A stretch of DNA of 64,000 bases, taken from an uncultured Rhizobium sp. GTDB taxonomy: Bacteria > Pseudomonadota > Alphaproteobacteria > Rhizobiales > Rhizobiaceae. The notes under the pieces were generated by a model. It did no database searches, was not told the DNA's origin, and worked only from the letters and a program-made list of their open reading frames with translations. The stretch covers positions 62,001 to 126,000 of the forward strand of contig CAMFIF010000010.1 in assembly GCA_945952415.1 (NCBI GenBank), in the 5' to 3' direction. Positions within the stretch are counted from its first letter, which is position 1; each line of letters opens with the position of its first letter. A program made the translations under genes and the position numbers. This document shows, one piece after another, positions 15,982 through 24,973 of the stretch.

Positions 15982-17682
15982 CTAATTTCCCTTGAACAGA
16001 AGAGCGATCTTCTCCGCGTTCGTGTTGGCGATCTGGAGTGACTGGATCGATAACTGCTGCTGCGCCTGAAGTGCCTTGAGCCGGCTTGATGCTTCGTTCA
16101 TATCTGCATCAATCAATCTGCTGACACCTTTGTCTATGTGAGTGAGAAGTGCGGAGACATGATCGGATTGGATTTCGATGCGTTTCTGAATTGACCCTAT
16201 CAGGCTTCCGCTGTTGACGGCGCGGGAAAGCATGTAATCCAGCCCCTGTATGTATTCGCCGATGGTGAAGTTGTCGCTGGTCACGTCAACCTCCTTGAGA
16301 TCGAACGGGAGGTCATAGACAGGATTGGAACGAATGTTTGTTACCACAACGCGCGCCGCGCGATTGCCTGCCTCAGGATAAATCGTCTGATCCGCCGAAA
16401 AGGTCATGAGCGAGCCGCTGGTCACAACCTCGAGGCCCATCCCGGCGGTGGTGGCTTTGATGACCTTCGCAAAATCCGCAGCATTGCCGATATAACCATC
16501 GCTTGTACCAAGGGCGGCATCGACCGCTGCCCGGTCGATTGTAATCGTGGTCGGGCCGACAGGTCCTACCGTTACGTCGTAGAAGACCTGCGCCTTCAAA
16601 CCAACTGTAAAGGGCTTGGTGAAATTGAAGGAGGCCGCTGGATACATGTCGTCATGATTGAGGTACGGAGCACCCTGCAGACCCAGCTCGTTGCCGAAGC
16701 TAGAGACAGCGTTAAGTATGTCGATACTGGACCCAGGGTGGCCTGAAGTTTCAGTCGAGCTGATCTCAAAAACCCCTGACCCTGCACCTAATGTAAATCT
16801 GCCTCCGTCAGCAGTCGCAGGAACGGAGTTGGCTGCGAAAACGTAATCGAGAACTCGCCGCATGTCATAACCGGAGGCAATCGTACCGGTCGATATACCT
16901 AGAGCGGCATTCACAGTGGCTCTATCGATTGTAAGGTTTGAAAAGGTTATCCCCGGCGAGTGAACACCCGCATCGACGACGATGTCGAATTTGACGTTAT
17001 CCGTTGCAGAAAAGGTATGAGGACCTGTGAAAGCACGGGCTTCATGGCCCTCGTGCGCGATCGAATTTATCTCTGCTCCGCGGAAGCCACCGATGTCGTT
17101 CAGGGTCTCCACGTCCTTCTGAAGTATGCCGCCGCCGCCCTCGTTCAGCATGCTGATCGTCTTCAGGTTCACGACGATCGTCGACACCCTGACGGCGCCG
17201 TCGTCATAGCGCGTGAATGCTTCTACCAAAGTCGTGTCCAGTGGACCCATCTTGGCGAGATGCTGAGGCGCAAAGGTCTGCAGCCAATTTTCTCCGTTGA
17301 AGCTCGATGACTTAACAATACCCTCTGCCTGGGCATTCAACTGGTACAATTCGCTCTGAATTTTCGATCTGTCGACGCCAGGTTCGGCCGCGGCGACCAG
17401 CTTTGCCTTGAAGCTCGACAGAATGTCGACGATAGCAGTCGTTCCTGTAGCAGCGACATCGGTCAACGATGCACCCAGGCCGAGTGCATCCGCAACTGCC
17501 GAGATAGCAGAATGATCTGATTTCATAGTGGTGGAAATGGACCAGTAGGCAGCATTGTCCTGCGCTTTTTGGACGCGAAAACCACTAGAGATTACCTCTT
17601 GTGCTTTATCCATCTGACCATCGACATGTCGCAAAGTCGACAACGCAGCTATCGCGGCATTGTTTGTAAGAATACTGACCAA
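15982..17682 (-). CDS. Long island-borne flagellin with enlarged middle domain
   Basis: 566 residues from a TTG at 17682, which has an AGGAGAGG site and gives the standard flagellin start MVSILTNNAAIAALSTL. The N-terminal D0/D1 helices (residues 1-150, with NAAYWSISTTMKSD and FNGENWL) and the C-terminal helix (from about residue 480, with DADMNEASSRLKALQAQQQL) match the native flagellins of this window. The middle, about 300 residues, is far larger than theirs and contains two similar TIDRA(T/A)V-AALG segments, suggesting an internal duplication. It would give an extra surface-exposed domain. The gene lacks the leader shared by the three native flagellins. Confidence 0.85.
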   Translation of the reverse strand: MVSILTNNAAIAALSTLRHVDGQMDKAQEVISSGFRVQKAQDNAAYWSISTTMKSDHSAISAVADALGLGASLTDVAATGTTAIVDILSSFKAKLVAAAEPGVDRSKIQSELYQLNAQAEGIVKSSSFNGENWLQTFAPQHLAKMGPLDTTLVEAFTRYDDGAVRVSTIVVNLKTISMLNEGGGGILQKDVETLNDIGGFRGAEINSIAHEGHEARAFTGPHTFSATDNVKFDIVVDAGVHSPGITFSNLTIDRATVNAALGISTGTIASGYDMRRVLDYVFAANSVPATADGGRFTLGAGSGVFEISSTETSGHPGSSIDILNAVSSFGNELGLQGAPYLNHDDMYPAASFNFTKPFTVGLKAQVFYDVTVGPVGPTTITIDRAAVDAALGTSDGYIGNAADFAKVIKATTAGMGLEVVTSGSLMTFSADQTIYPEAGNRAARVVVTNIRSNPVYDLPFDLKEVDVTSDNFTIGEYIQGLDYMLSRAVNSGSLIGSIQKRIEIQSDHVSALLTHIDKGVSRLIDADMNEASSRLKALQAQQQLSIQSLQIANTNAEKIALLFKGN

Positions 17683-18061
17683 GACGCCTCTCCTACAAGT
17701 AAGACCAAACTGCTTTCTGCACTGCTGGTTGTGCATCAGCGGGGCCACCAGTAAACCGCGTAGCGAGGCGAGCTTGTGCAGAGCTTGCAGACTGCCGGTT
17801 TATTATTTCAAGTCAGGAGGATAGGGTAGTTTTACGCGTATATATTCCGGGTCGGTCGAAAGCCTGGCACATACTGTCTACAATACGCTTAGACATGTCA
17901 CCGGCTTTGACGAAAGCATTTGTTAGGGCTTTGCAGCTGCCAGATCAAAACGCTTGCCAGTGACGCTCTGTGGCGCGCTCCGCCTTCACTCGAACTCGCT
18001 ACGGGCATGAGATCCTTTGATCCCATGTCCGTTGACCCAGCGAAGCCGTAAAATACGCGCT
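17683..18061. other. Upstream region of the island flagellin
   Basis: About 380 bases with no gene. It should contain the promoter for the minus-strand flagellin. The conserved leader found before flaA, flaB and flaC is not present, so control must differ. Confidence 0.4.
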
Positions 18062-18508
18062 TTATGCGTTCTTGCGCAACAGCTGTCCGCGCTCGGCGGC
18101 CGCATTAGTCAGCTGTGCATCGAGTTCGCCAGCGCGAACAGCGTCAATCAGCGTATCGATGATCTTCGGCAGAGCCGTTAACTCGCCGACCTCCACAGCG
18201 TCCTTATCCTTTGCAAATTCGATTGTCTTGCCGGCGTAGCGTAGGCGGAGAAAGACCTTGCCTGCTGCATCAGTGAACCAGCCCTGACGTACGCGCTTGG
18301 GTGCTTCGACCTCGATGCGGATACCCTCGGCGTTTTTCCTGCGAACGATATGTGTCGGCGTGAACACTTGACCGGCGATCTTCGCCGCGGCCATCTGCTT
18401 CTGCTCGACCAGCCCCGCGATGATTTTTTCCCGCGAACGCTGTACCGGATCGGCGGCAGCGCGAACCGGGACTGCAGAGGTGAGTTTGAGAGCTTTGAGA
18501 TGAGACAT
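18062..18508 (-). CDS. Hypothetical protein resembling DUF6641
   Basis: 148 residues; the ATG at 18508 has an AAGGA site. The layout is LKALKLTSA at the start, a basic helical segment (REKIIAGLVEQKQMAAAKIAG), then FTPTHIVRR and APKRVRQGWF, then a C-terminal helix. From memory this matches the uncharacterised DUF6641 group, frequent on mobile elements. The basic N-terminal half suggests nucleic-acid contact. The function is unknown. Confidence 0.55.
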   Translation of the reverse strand: MSHLKALKLTSAVPVRAAADPVQRSREKIIAGLVEQKQMAAAKIAGQVFTPTHIVRRKNAEGIRIEVEAPKRVRQGWFTDAAGKVFLRLRYAGKTIEFAKDKDAVEVGELTALPKIIDTLIDAVRAGELDAQLTNAAAERGQLLRKNA

Positions 18509-18654
18509 GCTGTGATCCTTCCTGAAGCCGTTGAACGTGTCTCCGGGATACAGCCGTCCCCCAAAAGGTCGAGCAAAGACTTTCTGGAAGTTCGATCCAC
18601 TTGGAAGACATGCCGCGCCGCTTTAAAGTGTTGAGAATGTCAAAGGGGTTGCAA

Positions 18655-19509
18655 ATGACAAAGCAGTTCTACTCGGTAAGAACCGGAAAAAATAAGAACG
18701 CAGCCGGCTTTCCGCTTGAAGTCATCAGAGATCTGTTTTCCCGACTGTACGGAGACCTCCGGGCTGAAGGCTATTTCAATGAATATCTCGGCTGGTATTG
18801 CGTCGATCAGGGGGATGTGCCGGGTCTAATATTATCTCCCGATCTCGACATGATGCTGAAGCTACGAAAAGACGGTCTTTGGCCCATTGGCGAAAAGTGC
18901 GCCTTTTACACGGAAGATGATTTGCTCGACGTTATCGAGTACCTTTTCTCGGTTGTCTCCAAGCCGATAGATGGCACGTATCATTCATTTAGCGACTGCG
19001 GCATGCACTGGGAGACCTTCAACAAACACGAGGGCGAGAAAGTCTTCCGAGAGAAAATCAACGACCTTCTCGACCTTTATCAAGAAAAATTTGCGTTATC
19101 AGAAGCTGGTGACGTTCTGCACAAACCCGATCGAGGGTTTGAGGCCATTTTTGCTGCTGACACACCGACGAACGACAAGAATATCCGCGGCCGCATTGAC
19201 GTGGCGATTACGCAGTACCGGCGCCACGGGGCAAGTCTCGATGACCGGCGACAAGCGGTTCGTGATCTGGCCGATGTCCTTGAGTACCTTCGGCCACAGG
19301 TAAAAACTGTCCTCGACAACAAAGACGAGAATGACTTGTTCAACATCGCCAATAATTTCGGCATCAGACATCATAACGATAAACAGAAAACCGGCTACGA
19401 CGCCGCCCTGTGGTTAAGCTGGATGTTTTACTTCTTCTTGTCGACCATTCACGTCGTGCTGCGAAAGATAAACCGCGATAGTGAGAAGCGGGAAAGCTCG
19501 CAAGAATAG
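18655..19509 (+). CDS. Possible Abi/HEPN-type protein
   Basis: 284 residues from the ATG at 18655, preceded by AAAGGGG; upstream starts at 18601 and 18637 exist without such a site. The N-terminal two thirds are mixed alpha/beta with many acidic and aromatic residues. The C-terminal 80 residues (from about 200) are helical and include NIANNFGIRHHNDKQK, resembling the RN-x-H region of Abi_C/HEPN domains, which in some families cleave RNA. The substitution RHH for RN..H makes activity uncertain. Position near the integrase, an island edge where defence genes often sit, fits a phage-exclusion role by inference. Confidence 0.5.
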   Translation: MTKQFYSVRTGKNKNAAGFPLEVIRDLFSRLYGDLRAEGYFNEYLGWYCVDQGDVPGLILSPDLDMMLKLRKDGLWPIGEKCAFYTEDDLLDVIEYLFSVVSKPIDGTYHSFSDCGMHWETFNKHEGEKVFREKINDLLDLYQEKFALSEAGDVLHKPDRGFEAIFAADTPTNDKNIRGRIDVAITQYRRHGASLDDRRQAVRDLADVLEYLRPQVKTVLDNKDENDLFNIANNFGIRHHNDKQKTGYDAALWLSWMFYFFLSTIHVVLRKINRDSEKRESSQE

Positions 19510-19621
19510 TTTCAACTTGGCTTCGTCACTCAAATGCACGAAGCCTCAGTATGCTATCATTGGAGAGATCCACAACGAGTTGAGCTTCAACAGCCGCAGT
19601 CGTCTGTCATTGTCGTGGCAC

Positions 19622-20938
19622 TCACCATTCCTTATGATCCGGCCTCAGCTGATCCTTGCGACGCTCGGTGCTTACCTGGCCGTAATGTTTGTCGATCATC
19701 GCAATCGACGTTCTGGTATTTCGGGCGACATCATAGACGTCTACGCCGCGAGCGATCATCTCCGAGATATAGTAGTGTCGCAATGAATAGGTGGTACGCG
19801 CCACGCCCCGAAAGTCCGCCTGCAGACCGCAGATTTTCAAAAGCTCAGAGAAGCCTTTCTTGAAGCTCTGGATACGCTCGCCGTGATGATCAGCAAATAC
19901 AGGATCATCATCATTTGGTTGGCGCCCGACTTCGCGCTCGAAAGCATCCCATAACGCATGAAGCCATGGGATGACGGACAATTGCGGCACAACCGCGCCG
20001 TGCTTGCCTTTGCCCTGCACCTGGAGGCGAACATCCTGATCTTCCAGCTTGCCTTGACGTGCTGAGCGGAAACCGACGACATGGCCCCAATTGAGGTTCT
20101 TAAGCTCTGTTGGCCGCATTCCGCTGCCAGCGGCGATTTCGATATGGGCGTGCAGTTTCAGCCTGTCAGAAATGACATGCAGGTTCTGCCGAAATTGCCG
20201 CCAGACCCTGCCGTCTTTGCCACGGATCAGTTTTCCTTGCCCGGCGTGATCGGGATAGATGCGTTGCAGACTGGTGCCGATGAGCGTTTCAAATTCTTCC
20301 GGCGTGAAACTCGGTCGGCTGTTGTCGATACGTTTGCGAACTTTGATGTCGGCAATATCGAGCTTGCCGCAATAGCCCCACTTCAACGCCTGCTTGAATA
20401 GAGCGCGTACTATAGTCAGTTCGCCGCGCTGGCGGCTTATAGAGGGAACTACGTGCTTTACGGAGCGTCGCAGGATTTTTCCGCCACGCTCGTAGTGAAT
20501 ATGCTGAATATCCTTGCCCGGTCCCGTCGTCCAATAGGTCCTGCGCCATTCGATGTAGCGTTCAATATCCGGTTCGCGGATTGTATCGATGGGTTTGTCA
20601 CCGAAGAAGCCGACGAGATAGCGACGGATGACCGGCGGCCAATCTCGGGGATGGTATTCGCTTCGGTCATCGCGCTCGCTTTCCGCGATGACAAGCTTGA
20701 TGAACTCTTCAGCGACCTGCTCAAACGGGCGTACGATCGCGGTGAAGCCGTTCTTCACCCGATAATTCGCCTCGCTCCATATCTGATATGCACGATGATG
20801 GGCTTCATCGTAGTTGTCGGTTTCGAGGCTTTTCCTTACCTGCTTGCCGCCGGCAGAAAACCGCACTGACCAGATGGAGCCGCCAGGGCGCTGGAAGAGG
20901 GTAAAGGGTTTTTTAGGGTGCTTCGCGCGCTGCAACAT
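19622..20938 (-). CDS. int: Tyrosine integrase of the tRNA-Phe island
   Basis: About 438 residues from the ATG at 20938 (GGAGG upstream); an in-frame ATG at 20968 would add ten residues. The N-terminal AP2-like arm-binding part (FTLFQRPGGSIWSVRFSAGGKQVRKSL) is followed by a SAM-like core-binding domain and the catalytic domain: Arg in GSGMRPTELKNL, Lys in VQGKGKHG, SLRHYY in place of HxxR, and Tyr in IDKHYGQV. It lies 190 bases from the intact tRNA-Phe, the usual place for the enzyme that catalyses integration there. The first His of HxxR is Ser, which occurs in other integrases. Confidence 0.9.
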   Translation of the reverse strand: MLQRAKHPKKPFTLFQRPGGSIWSVRFSAGGKQVRKSLETDNYDEAHHRAYQIWSEANYRVKNGFTAIVRPFEQVAEEFIKLVIAESERDDRSEYHPRDWPPVIRRYLVGFFGDKPIDTIREPDIERYIEWRRTYWTTGPGKDIQHIHYERGGKILRRSVKHVVPSISRQRGELTIVRALFKQALKWGYCGKLDIADIKVRKRIDNSRPSFTPEEFETLIGTSLQRIYPDHAGQGKLIRGKDGRVWRQFRQNLHVISDRLKLHAHIEIAAGSGMRPTELKNLNWGHVVGFRSARQGKLEDQDVRLQVQGKGKHGAVVPQLSVIPWLHALWDAFEREVGRQPNDDDPVFADHHGERIQSFKKGFSELLKICGLQADFRGVARTTYSLRHYYISEMIARGVDVYDVARNTRTSIAMIDKHYGQVSTERRKDQLRPDHKEW

Positions 20939-21124
20939 GGGCCTCCGATCGCTACATTGGTAGCGCATCCCGCGTTAAAGCTGCGCTAACCCGAACCCGG
21001 GACAGGAGTGGCGGGCCTTGAAGGAAAAGAGCAATTTTGCGGGGTGTGCTAGACGTGTGCTAGCATATTTCCGGCACATGCGGACTCAAAGAGCTTTTCA
21101 AAAATTCAATGATTTTAAGAGGTT

Positions 21125-21172
21125 AATGGTGCCCGGAGGCGGATTTGAACCACCGACACGCGGATTTTCAAT
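21125..21172. repeat. attR-type repeat inside tRNA-Phe
   Basis: The 48 bp shared with 5065-5112, here as part of the complete tRNA-Phe gene. Integration at the 3' half keeps the tRNA functional. Confidence 0.9.
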
Positions 21173-21202
21173 CCGCTGCTCTACCAACTGAGCTATCCGG
21201 GC
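21127..21202 (-). tRNA. tRNA-Phe (GAA)
   Basis: 76 nt on the minus strand. The acceptor stem pairs GCCCGGA with TCCGGGC, the CCA is encoded, the D arm has AGCTCAGTTGGTAGAGC, and the anticodon stem GCGGA/TCCGC encloses TTGAAAA with anticodon GAA. The T arm carries GGTTCAAATCC. It is the attachment gene of the island. Confidence 0.95.
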
Positions 21203-21427
21203 ATCTCGGCTTTCGCCGTCCGGTCTGTGACCGGCGGGGGGTGTTTCCCCCGGAAGCGAGCGGGGTTATAGCATCCTCACCGGCTATGTCCAGCACCTCA
21301 TGACACTTTTTTCAAAGAAATATCCAGACCGTGAAAAATCTGGCGGCTCGGTGCCTATCGCCTTGTCAACAAAAGAAAAAAGCGGCGGTTTCCCGCCGCT
21401 GCCCGATTGCGTTTCGCACAACGCCTC
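21203..21427. terminator. Intergenic region with terminator of the yacG operon
   Basis: The hairpin AGCGGCGG-TTTC-CCGCCGCT (21381-21400), followed on the minus strand by a T run, ends transcription coming from yacG. The rest lies upstream of tRNA-Phe and should contain its promoter. Confidence 0.75.
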
Positions 21428-21637
21428 TCAGCCCTGATCGTCGCCGCCCGCCTTCGTCTCGTCTTCGCTGACGGGAATGGCATAGCTGCCGTTCAGCCAG
21501 CGCGAGAGGTCCACATTGCGGCAGCGCTCGGAGCAGAAGGGGTAGCTCTCCCGTACGGAAGGGCGCCCGCATTCGGGGCAGGGGCGGGGTTTTCTCAAGG
21601 GCTCCACCTTGGCGGAGCCGGTCTTCGGATCGCTCAT
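21428..21637 (-). CDS. yacG: DNA gyrase inhibitor YacG
   Basis: 69 residues. A zinc site is formed by CPECG (about residues 20-24) and a second pair in FCSERC (about 34-39), the C-x2-C...C-x3-C layout of YacG, followed by VDLSRWLNGSYAIP, the conserved C-terminal segment. In E. coli YacG binds GyrB and blocks DNA binding by gyrase. It lies five bases after maf in a minus-strand operon. Confidence 0.9.
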   Translation of the reverse strand: MSDPKTGSAKVEPLRKPRPCPECGRPSVRESYPFCSERCRNVDLSRWLNGSYAIPVSEDETKAGGDDQG

Positions 21638-21641
21638 CGTC

Positions 21642-22265
21642 TCAGCCGTCCAGCCAGCCGCCCATCACGTCAAAACCCTCGCCGCCCAGCATCTGCGCCG
21701 TTTCGAAGAGGGGCAGTCCCACCACATTCGTATAGGAACCCGACAATTTCTGGACGAAAGCGCCAGCAATGCCCTGGATGCCATAGGCACCCGCCTTGCC
21801 CTGCCACTGGCCGGAGGCCACATAGGTGTCGATTTCCTTGCGCGACAGGCGCTTGAAGCGCACCTTGGTTTCCACCACCTTCTGCCGGTACTGGCCGGAG
21901 GGCGTCACGATGCAGACCCCGGTATAGACCCAGTGGCTGCGGCCGGAGAGGAGGTGCAGCGAAGCGCGGGCATCGTCGGAAAACTCCGCCTTGCCGAGAA
22001 TGCGCCGGCCGACGGCCACCACCGTATCGGCTGCGAGCACGAAGCTGCCCTGCCAGGCGGGATCGCCCTTGATGGCGGTGAGGGCGGCCGCGGCCTTTTC
22101 GCCGCTGAGGCGCCTGGCGAGCGAACGGGGATGCTCGGCGCGCTTCGGCGTTTCATCCAGATCCATGGGCATCAGCCGGTCGGGCTCGATGCCGATCTGC
22201 TTCAGGAGGTCAAGCCGGCGCGGAGAACCCGAGGCCAGGATCAGCTTCTGTTTCAGCACGGGCAT
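21642..22265 (-). CDS. maf: Maf-family nucleotide pyrophosphatase
   Basis: 207 residues. The Maf signature LILASGSPRRLDLL is at residues 7-20, and AADTVV (about 76-81) carries the catalytic Asp. Maf proteins hydrolyse non-canonical or modified nucleoside triphosphates and are linked to septum formation. The length is normal for the family. It is sandwiched between infA and yacG, a neighbour set common in Rhizobiales. Confidence 0.93.
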   Translation of the reverse strand: MPVLKQKLILASGSPRRLDLLKQIGIEPDRLMPMDLDETPKRAEHPRSLARRLSGEKAAAALTAIKGDPAWQGSFVLAADTVVAVGRRILGKAEFSDDARASLHLLSGRSHWVYTGVCIVTPSGQYRQKVVETKVRFKRLSRKEIDTYVASGQWQGKAGAYGIQGIAGAFVQKLSGSYTNVVGLPLFETAQMLGGEGFDVMGGWLDG

Positions 22266-22288
22266 TCATCCTGGATGAGAAGGTTTTC

Positions 22289-22507
22289 TTACTTGAAGCG
22301 GTAGGTGATGCGGCCCTTGGTCAGGTCGTAGGGCGTCATCTCCACCAGCACCTTGTCGCCGGCCAGAACGCGGATGCGGTTCTTGCGCATGCGGCCTGCG
22401 GTATGGGCGATGATTTCGTGGTCATTCTCCAGCTTCACGCGAAAGGTCGCGTTGGGCAGCAGTTCGGTGACGATGCCGGGGAATTCGAGGACTTCTTCTT
22501 TTGCCAT
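22289..22507 (-). CDS. infA: Translation initiation factor IF-1
   Basis: 72 residues from the ATG at 22507; the frame runs 16 codons further upstream but homologues begin [11 protein letters not shown]. It is a single OB fold with the [29 protein letters not shown] core. IF-1 binds the ribosomal A site on the 30S subunit during initiation. Confidence 0.97.
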   Translation of the reverse strand: MAKEEVLEFPGIVTELLPNATFRVKLENDHEIIAHTAGRMRKNRIRVLAGDKVLVEMTPYDLTKGRITYRFK

Positions 22508-22647
22508 GCAGCGGGTGTCTTCCTTTGAAAGCGGTTCGCGGATTTTCCGCGTCAACCTCGGTAAAAATTTTCGCGGAAACTACACAATCGGCAAGGCTTT
22601 GTGAACCTTGGAGATGGGGTTTCCGGCACGATTTGCGGTCTATTCGC

Positions 22648-23130
22648 TCAACCGGGCCCTTGTGCCCCGGTCGGGCGGGTGGCGAAACGCTCCCGGATCA
22701 TGCGCTCCAGCCCGTCGCGCACCTCGCGATAGGCGGAAAGCACCTGGTCGCGGCTGCCCGAAACCGCGCTCGGATCGGCCGCGGGCCAATAGATCACCTC
22801 AACGGCGCTGGACCGCGTGAGTTCCAGCGCCCGGTGATGCGCCTCCGGAGAAAGCGTGATCACCAGGTCGAAATAATCGTCCTCGAGATCCTCGAGCGTT
22901 TGCGGCTCCCGCTTGCCGAGCGAAAGGCCGATTTCTCCCAGCACCACGTCCACAAAGGGGTCGTGGTCGCCGCGCCTCACCCCGGCCGAGGCAATGTAGA
23001 CCTGCGGCATCATCGCCTTGGCGATCGCCTCTGCCATCGGCGAGCGGATCGCGTTCATGGCGCACATGAACAGGATGGCACCCGGCACCTTCTGGCGATC
23101 GCTTGGGCCCCCCGGCTGGTCCATGGGCAC
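22648..23130 (-). CDS. Low-molecular-weight protein-tyrosine-phosphatase-like protein
   Basis: 160 residues. The P-loop FMCAMNAIRSPMAE fits C-x5-R-S of the low-molecular-weight phosphatase/arsenate reductase fold, and the general-acid Asp may be in AADPSAV. This fold uses the Cys as nucleophile on phosphoesters. The substrate is not known. The gene starts one base before the UPF0262 stop, so the two are cotranscribed. Confidence 0.85.
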   Translation of the reverse strand: MPMDQPGGPSDRQKVPGAILFMCAMNAIRSPMAEAIAKAMMPQVYIASAGVRRGDHDPFVDVVLGEIGLSLGKREPQTLEDLEDDYFDLVITLSPEAHHRALELTRSSAVEVIYWPAADPSAVSGSRDQVLSAYREVRDGLERMIRERFATRPTGAQGPG

Positions 23131-23131
23131 C

Positions 23132-23608
23132 CTATCCGCGCCAGTAAAGCACGCAGACCAGCGTGAACAGCCGTCGCGCCGTGTCGAAATCGATGCGGAT
23201 CTTCCCCTCCAGCCGGTCCATCAGCGTCTGCGAGCCTTCGTTGTGAATGCCGCGACGCCCCATGTCGATCGCCTCGATCTGGCTGGGAGTGGAGGAGCGG
23301 ATCGCCTCATAATAGCTCTCGCAGATCATGAAGTAATCCTTGATGATCCGGCGAAACGGCGTGAGCGACAGGATATGGGTCGCCACATCCGCACCGTCCT
23401 CGGTCTTGATCGAAAAGACCAGCTTGGAATCGACAAGCGAGAGAAAAAGCTTGTATGGCCCGCCCGGATGCCCCGCCGGCTCGAAACTGTTTTCCTCGAT
23501 GAGATCGAAGATGGCGACCGCCCGCTCATGCTCCACATCGGGCGTCGAGCGGCCGATGGTTTCATCCAGGATGACATCGCAGAGCCGATGGGCACCCTTC
23601 GCGCTCAT
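23132..23608 (-). CDS. UPF0262 family protein
   Basis: 158 residues that match the UPF0262 family in length and sequence ([22 protein letters not shown] at the start, [11 protein letters not shown] in the C-terminal half). The family is confined to Alphaproteobacteria, usually beside hisD, and its function is unknown. It begins three bases after hisD. Confidence 0.88.
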   Translation of the reverse strand: MSAKGAHRLCDVILDETIGRSTPDVEHERAVAIFDLIEENSFEPAGHPGGPYKLFLSLVDSKLVFSIKTEDGADVATHILSLTPFRRIIKDYFMICESYYEAIRSSTPSQIEAIDMGRRGIHNEGSQTLMDRLEGKIRIDFDTARRLFTLVCVLYWRG

Positions 23609-23611
23609 CTG

Positions 23612-24910
23612 TCAGTTCCCTTCATTCAGGCGGATGGCAACGGAACGGGCATGGGCATCCAGTCCCTCGCAGCGCGCCAGCGTGATGGCGGCGGGCGAAA
23701 GCGCCCGCAGCTGCTCGGCGCCGAGCCTCAGGATCGAGGTGCGCTTGACGAAATCGAGGACGGACAGCCCCGAGGAGAAGCGGGCCGAACGGGCCGTCGG
23801 CAGGACATGGTTCGAGCCGCCCACATAATCCCCGATCACCTCGGGCGTATGGCGGCCGACGAAGATCGCCCCGGCATTGCGGATGCCGGAAATGAAAGGC
23901 TCCGGATCGGCCATGGCAAGCTCGAGATGCTCGGCCGCGATGCGATTGGCAATCGGCATCCCGTCCTTCAGGTCCCGGACGAGGATGATGGCGCCGAAAT
24001 CGCGCCAGCTCGCCGCCGCGGTCTCGTTGCGGGAAAGGGTTTTCAGCTGGCGCTCGACGGCCTGTTCCACCGCCTTGCCGAAAGCCGCATCGTCGGTGAG
24101 GAGGATCGATTGCGCGCCCTCGTCATGCTCGGCCTGGGCCAGAAGATCGGCGGCAATCCAGTCCGGATCGTTCTCGCCGTCGGCAATCACCAGAACTTCC
24201 GACGGACCGGCGATCATGTCGATGCCCACGGTGCCGAAGACCTGGCGCTTGGCCGCGGCTACATAGGCATTGCCGGGGCCGGTGATCTTGTAGACCGGCG
24301 CGATCGTTTCCGTGCCATAGGCAAGGGCGGCTACCGCCTGCGCCCCGCCGATGCGGTAGATTTCGGTGACTCCGGCAATCCTGGCAGCCGCTAGAACCGC
24401 CGGGTTGATGGCGCCCTTGAGCGCCGGCACGACCATGACGATGCGCTCCACGCCCGCCACCTTGGCCGGCACCGCATTCATCAGCACCGAACTCGGGTAG
24501 CTCGCCGTGCCGCCGGGCACGTAAATGCCCACCGCATCGATGGCCGTCCAGCGCGATCCGAGGCCGACGCCGATTGCATCCTCGTAGATGTCGTCCTTCG
24601 GCATCTGCCGGGCATGGTGGGATTCGATGCGCCTGGCGGCAAGCCGCAGGGCATCCACGATCGCGGGATCGACGCTTGCAAGCGCCTCGTCCAGCTCCGC
24701 CTCGCTCACCCGCATGGGCTTGTCGCGGAAATCGAGCTTGTCGAAGCGCAGCGTGTAATCGGCAAGGGCCTGGTTGCCGCGGGCGCGCACATCGTCGATG
24801 ATCGCCTTCACCGTGGCATTCACATCTTCCGAAACCTCCCGCTTGGTGGTCAGGAATTCCGCGAAACGCGCTTCGAAATCGTCCGCTGCGTGATCAAGCC
24901 AGATTGCCAC
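23612..24910 (-). CDS. hisD: Histidinol dehydrogenase
   Basis: 432 residues from a GTG at 24910, chosen because homologues begin MAIWLD and an AGGGGG site precedes it; the frame is open for 21 more codons. It carries out the last two steps of histidine synthesis, L-histidinol to histidine with two NAD. Signature parts include TARSARFSSGLSVLDF, AGPSEVLVIAD and ILTDDAAF-like segments; the zinc-site residues lie in the LAQAEHDEGAQS region (Gln/His pair) and near the C-terminus (EH). It is adjacent to DUF2948 and UPF0262, as in other Rhizobiales. Confidence 0.95.
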   Translation of the reverse strand: MAIWLDHAADDFEARFAEFLTTKREVSEDVNATVKAIIDDVRARGNQALADYTLRFDKLDFRDKPMRVSEAELDEALASVDPAIVDALRLAARRIESHHARQMPKDDIYEDAIGVGLGSRWTAIDAVGIYVPGGTASYPSSVLMNAVPAKVAGVERIVMVVPALKGAINPAVLAAARIAGVTEIYRIGGAQAVAALAYGTETIAPVYKITGPGNAYVAAAKRQVFGTVGIDMIAGPSEVLVIADGENDPDWIAADLLAQAEHDEGAQSILLTDDAAFGKAVEQAVERQLKTLSRNETAAASWRDFGAIILVRDLKDGMPIANRIAAEHLELAMADPEPFISGIRNAGAIFVGRHTPEVIGDYVGGSNHVLPTARSARFSSGLSVLDFVKRTSILRLGAEQLRALSPAAITLARCEGLDAHARSVAIRLNEGN

Positions 24911-24973
24911 TGTCGTCTTGTCCCCCTGGATATGTCCGTTCCCGTCCTTAACGGGCCGTTGCATGCCATGCAA

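Larger units (their letters stand above)
5065..21172. mobile_element. Integrative genomic island in tRNA-Phe, about 16 kb
   Basis: The island is defined by the two 48-bp direct repeats, with the intact tRNA-Phe and a 439-residue tyrosine integrase at the right end. Contents from left to right: a nuclease-like gene and partner, a recombinase pseudogene, a truncated flgE, an IS3-type element, an intact small recombinase, an HUH replication protein and clamp-loader-like ATPase among unknown genes, a long flagellin, a DUF6641-like gene, a possible Abi-like gene and the integrase. No conjugation genes are visible, so it would need outside help to transfer. It is a mosaic with signs of decay in its left half. 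Confidence 0.9.

Noticed and set aside
5065..21172. CRISPR array or toxin-antitoxin pair in the island
   Set aside because: No regularly spaced repeats were seen, and no known toxin or antitoxin family was recognised.
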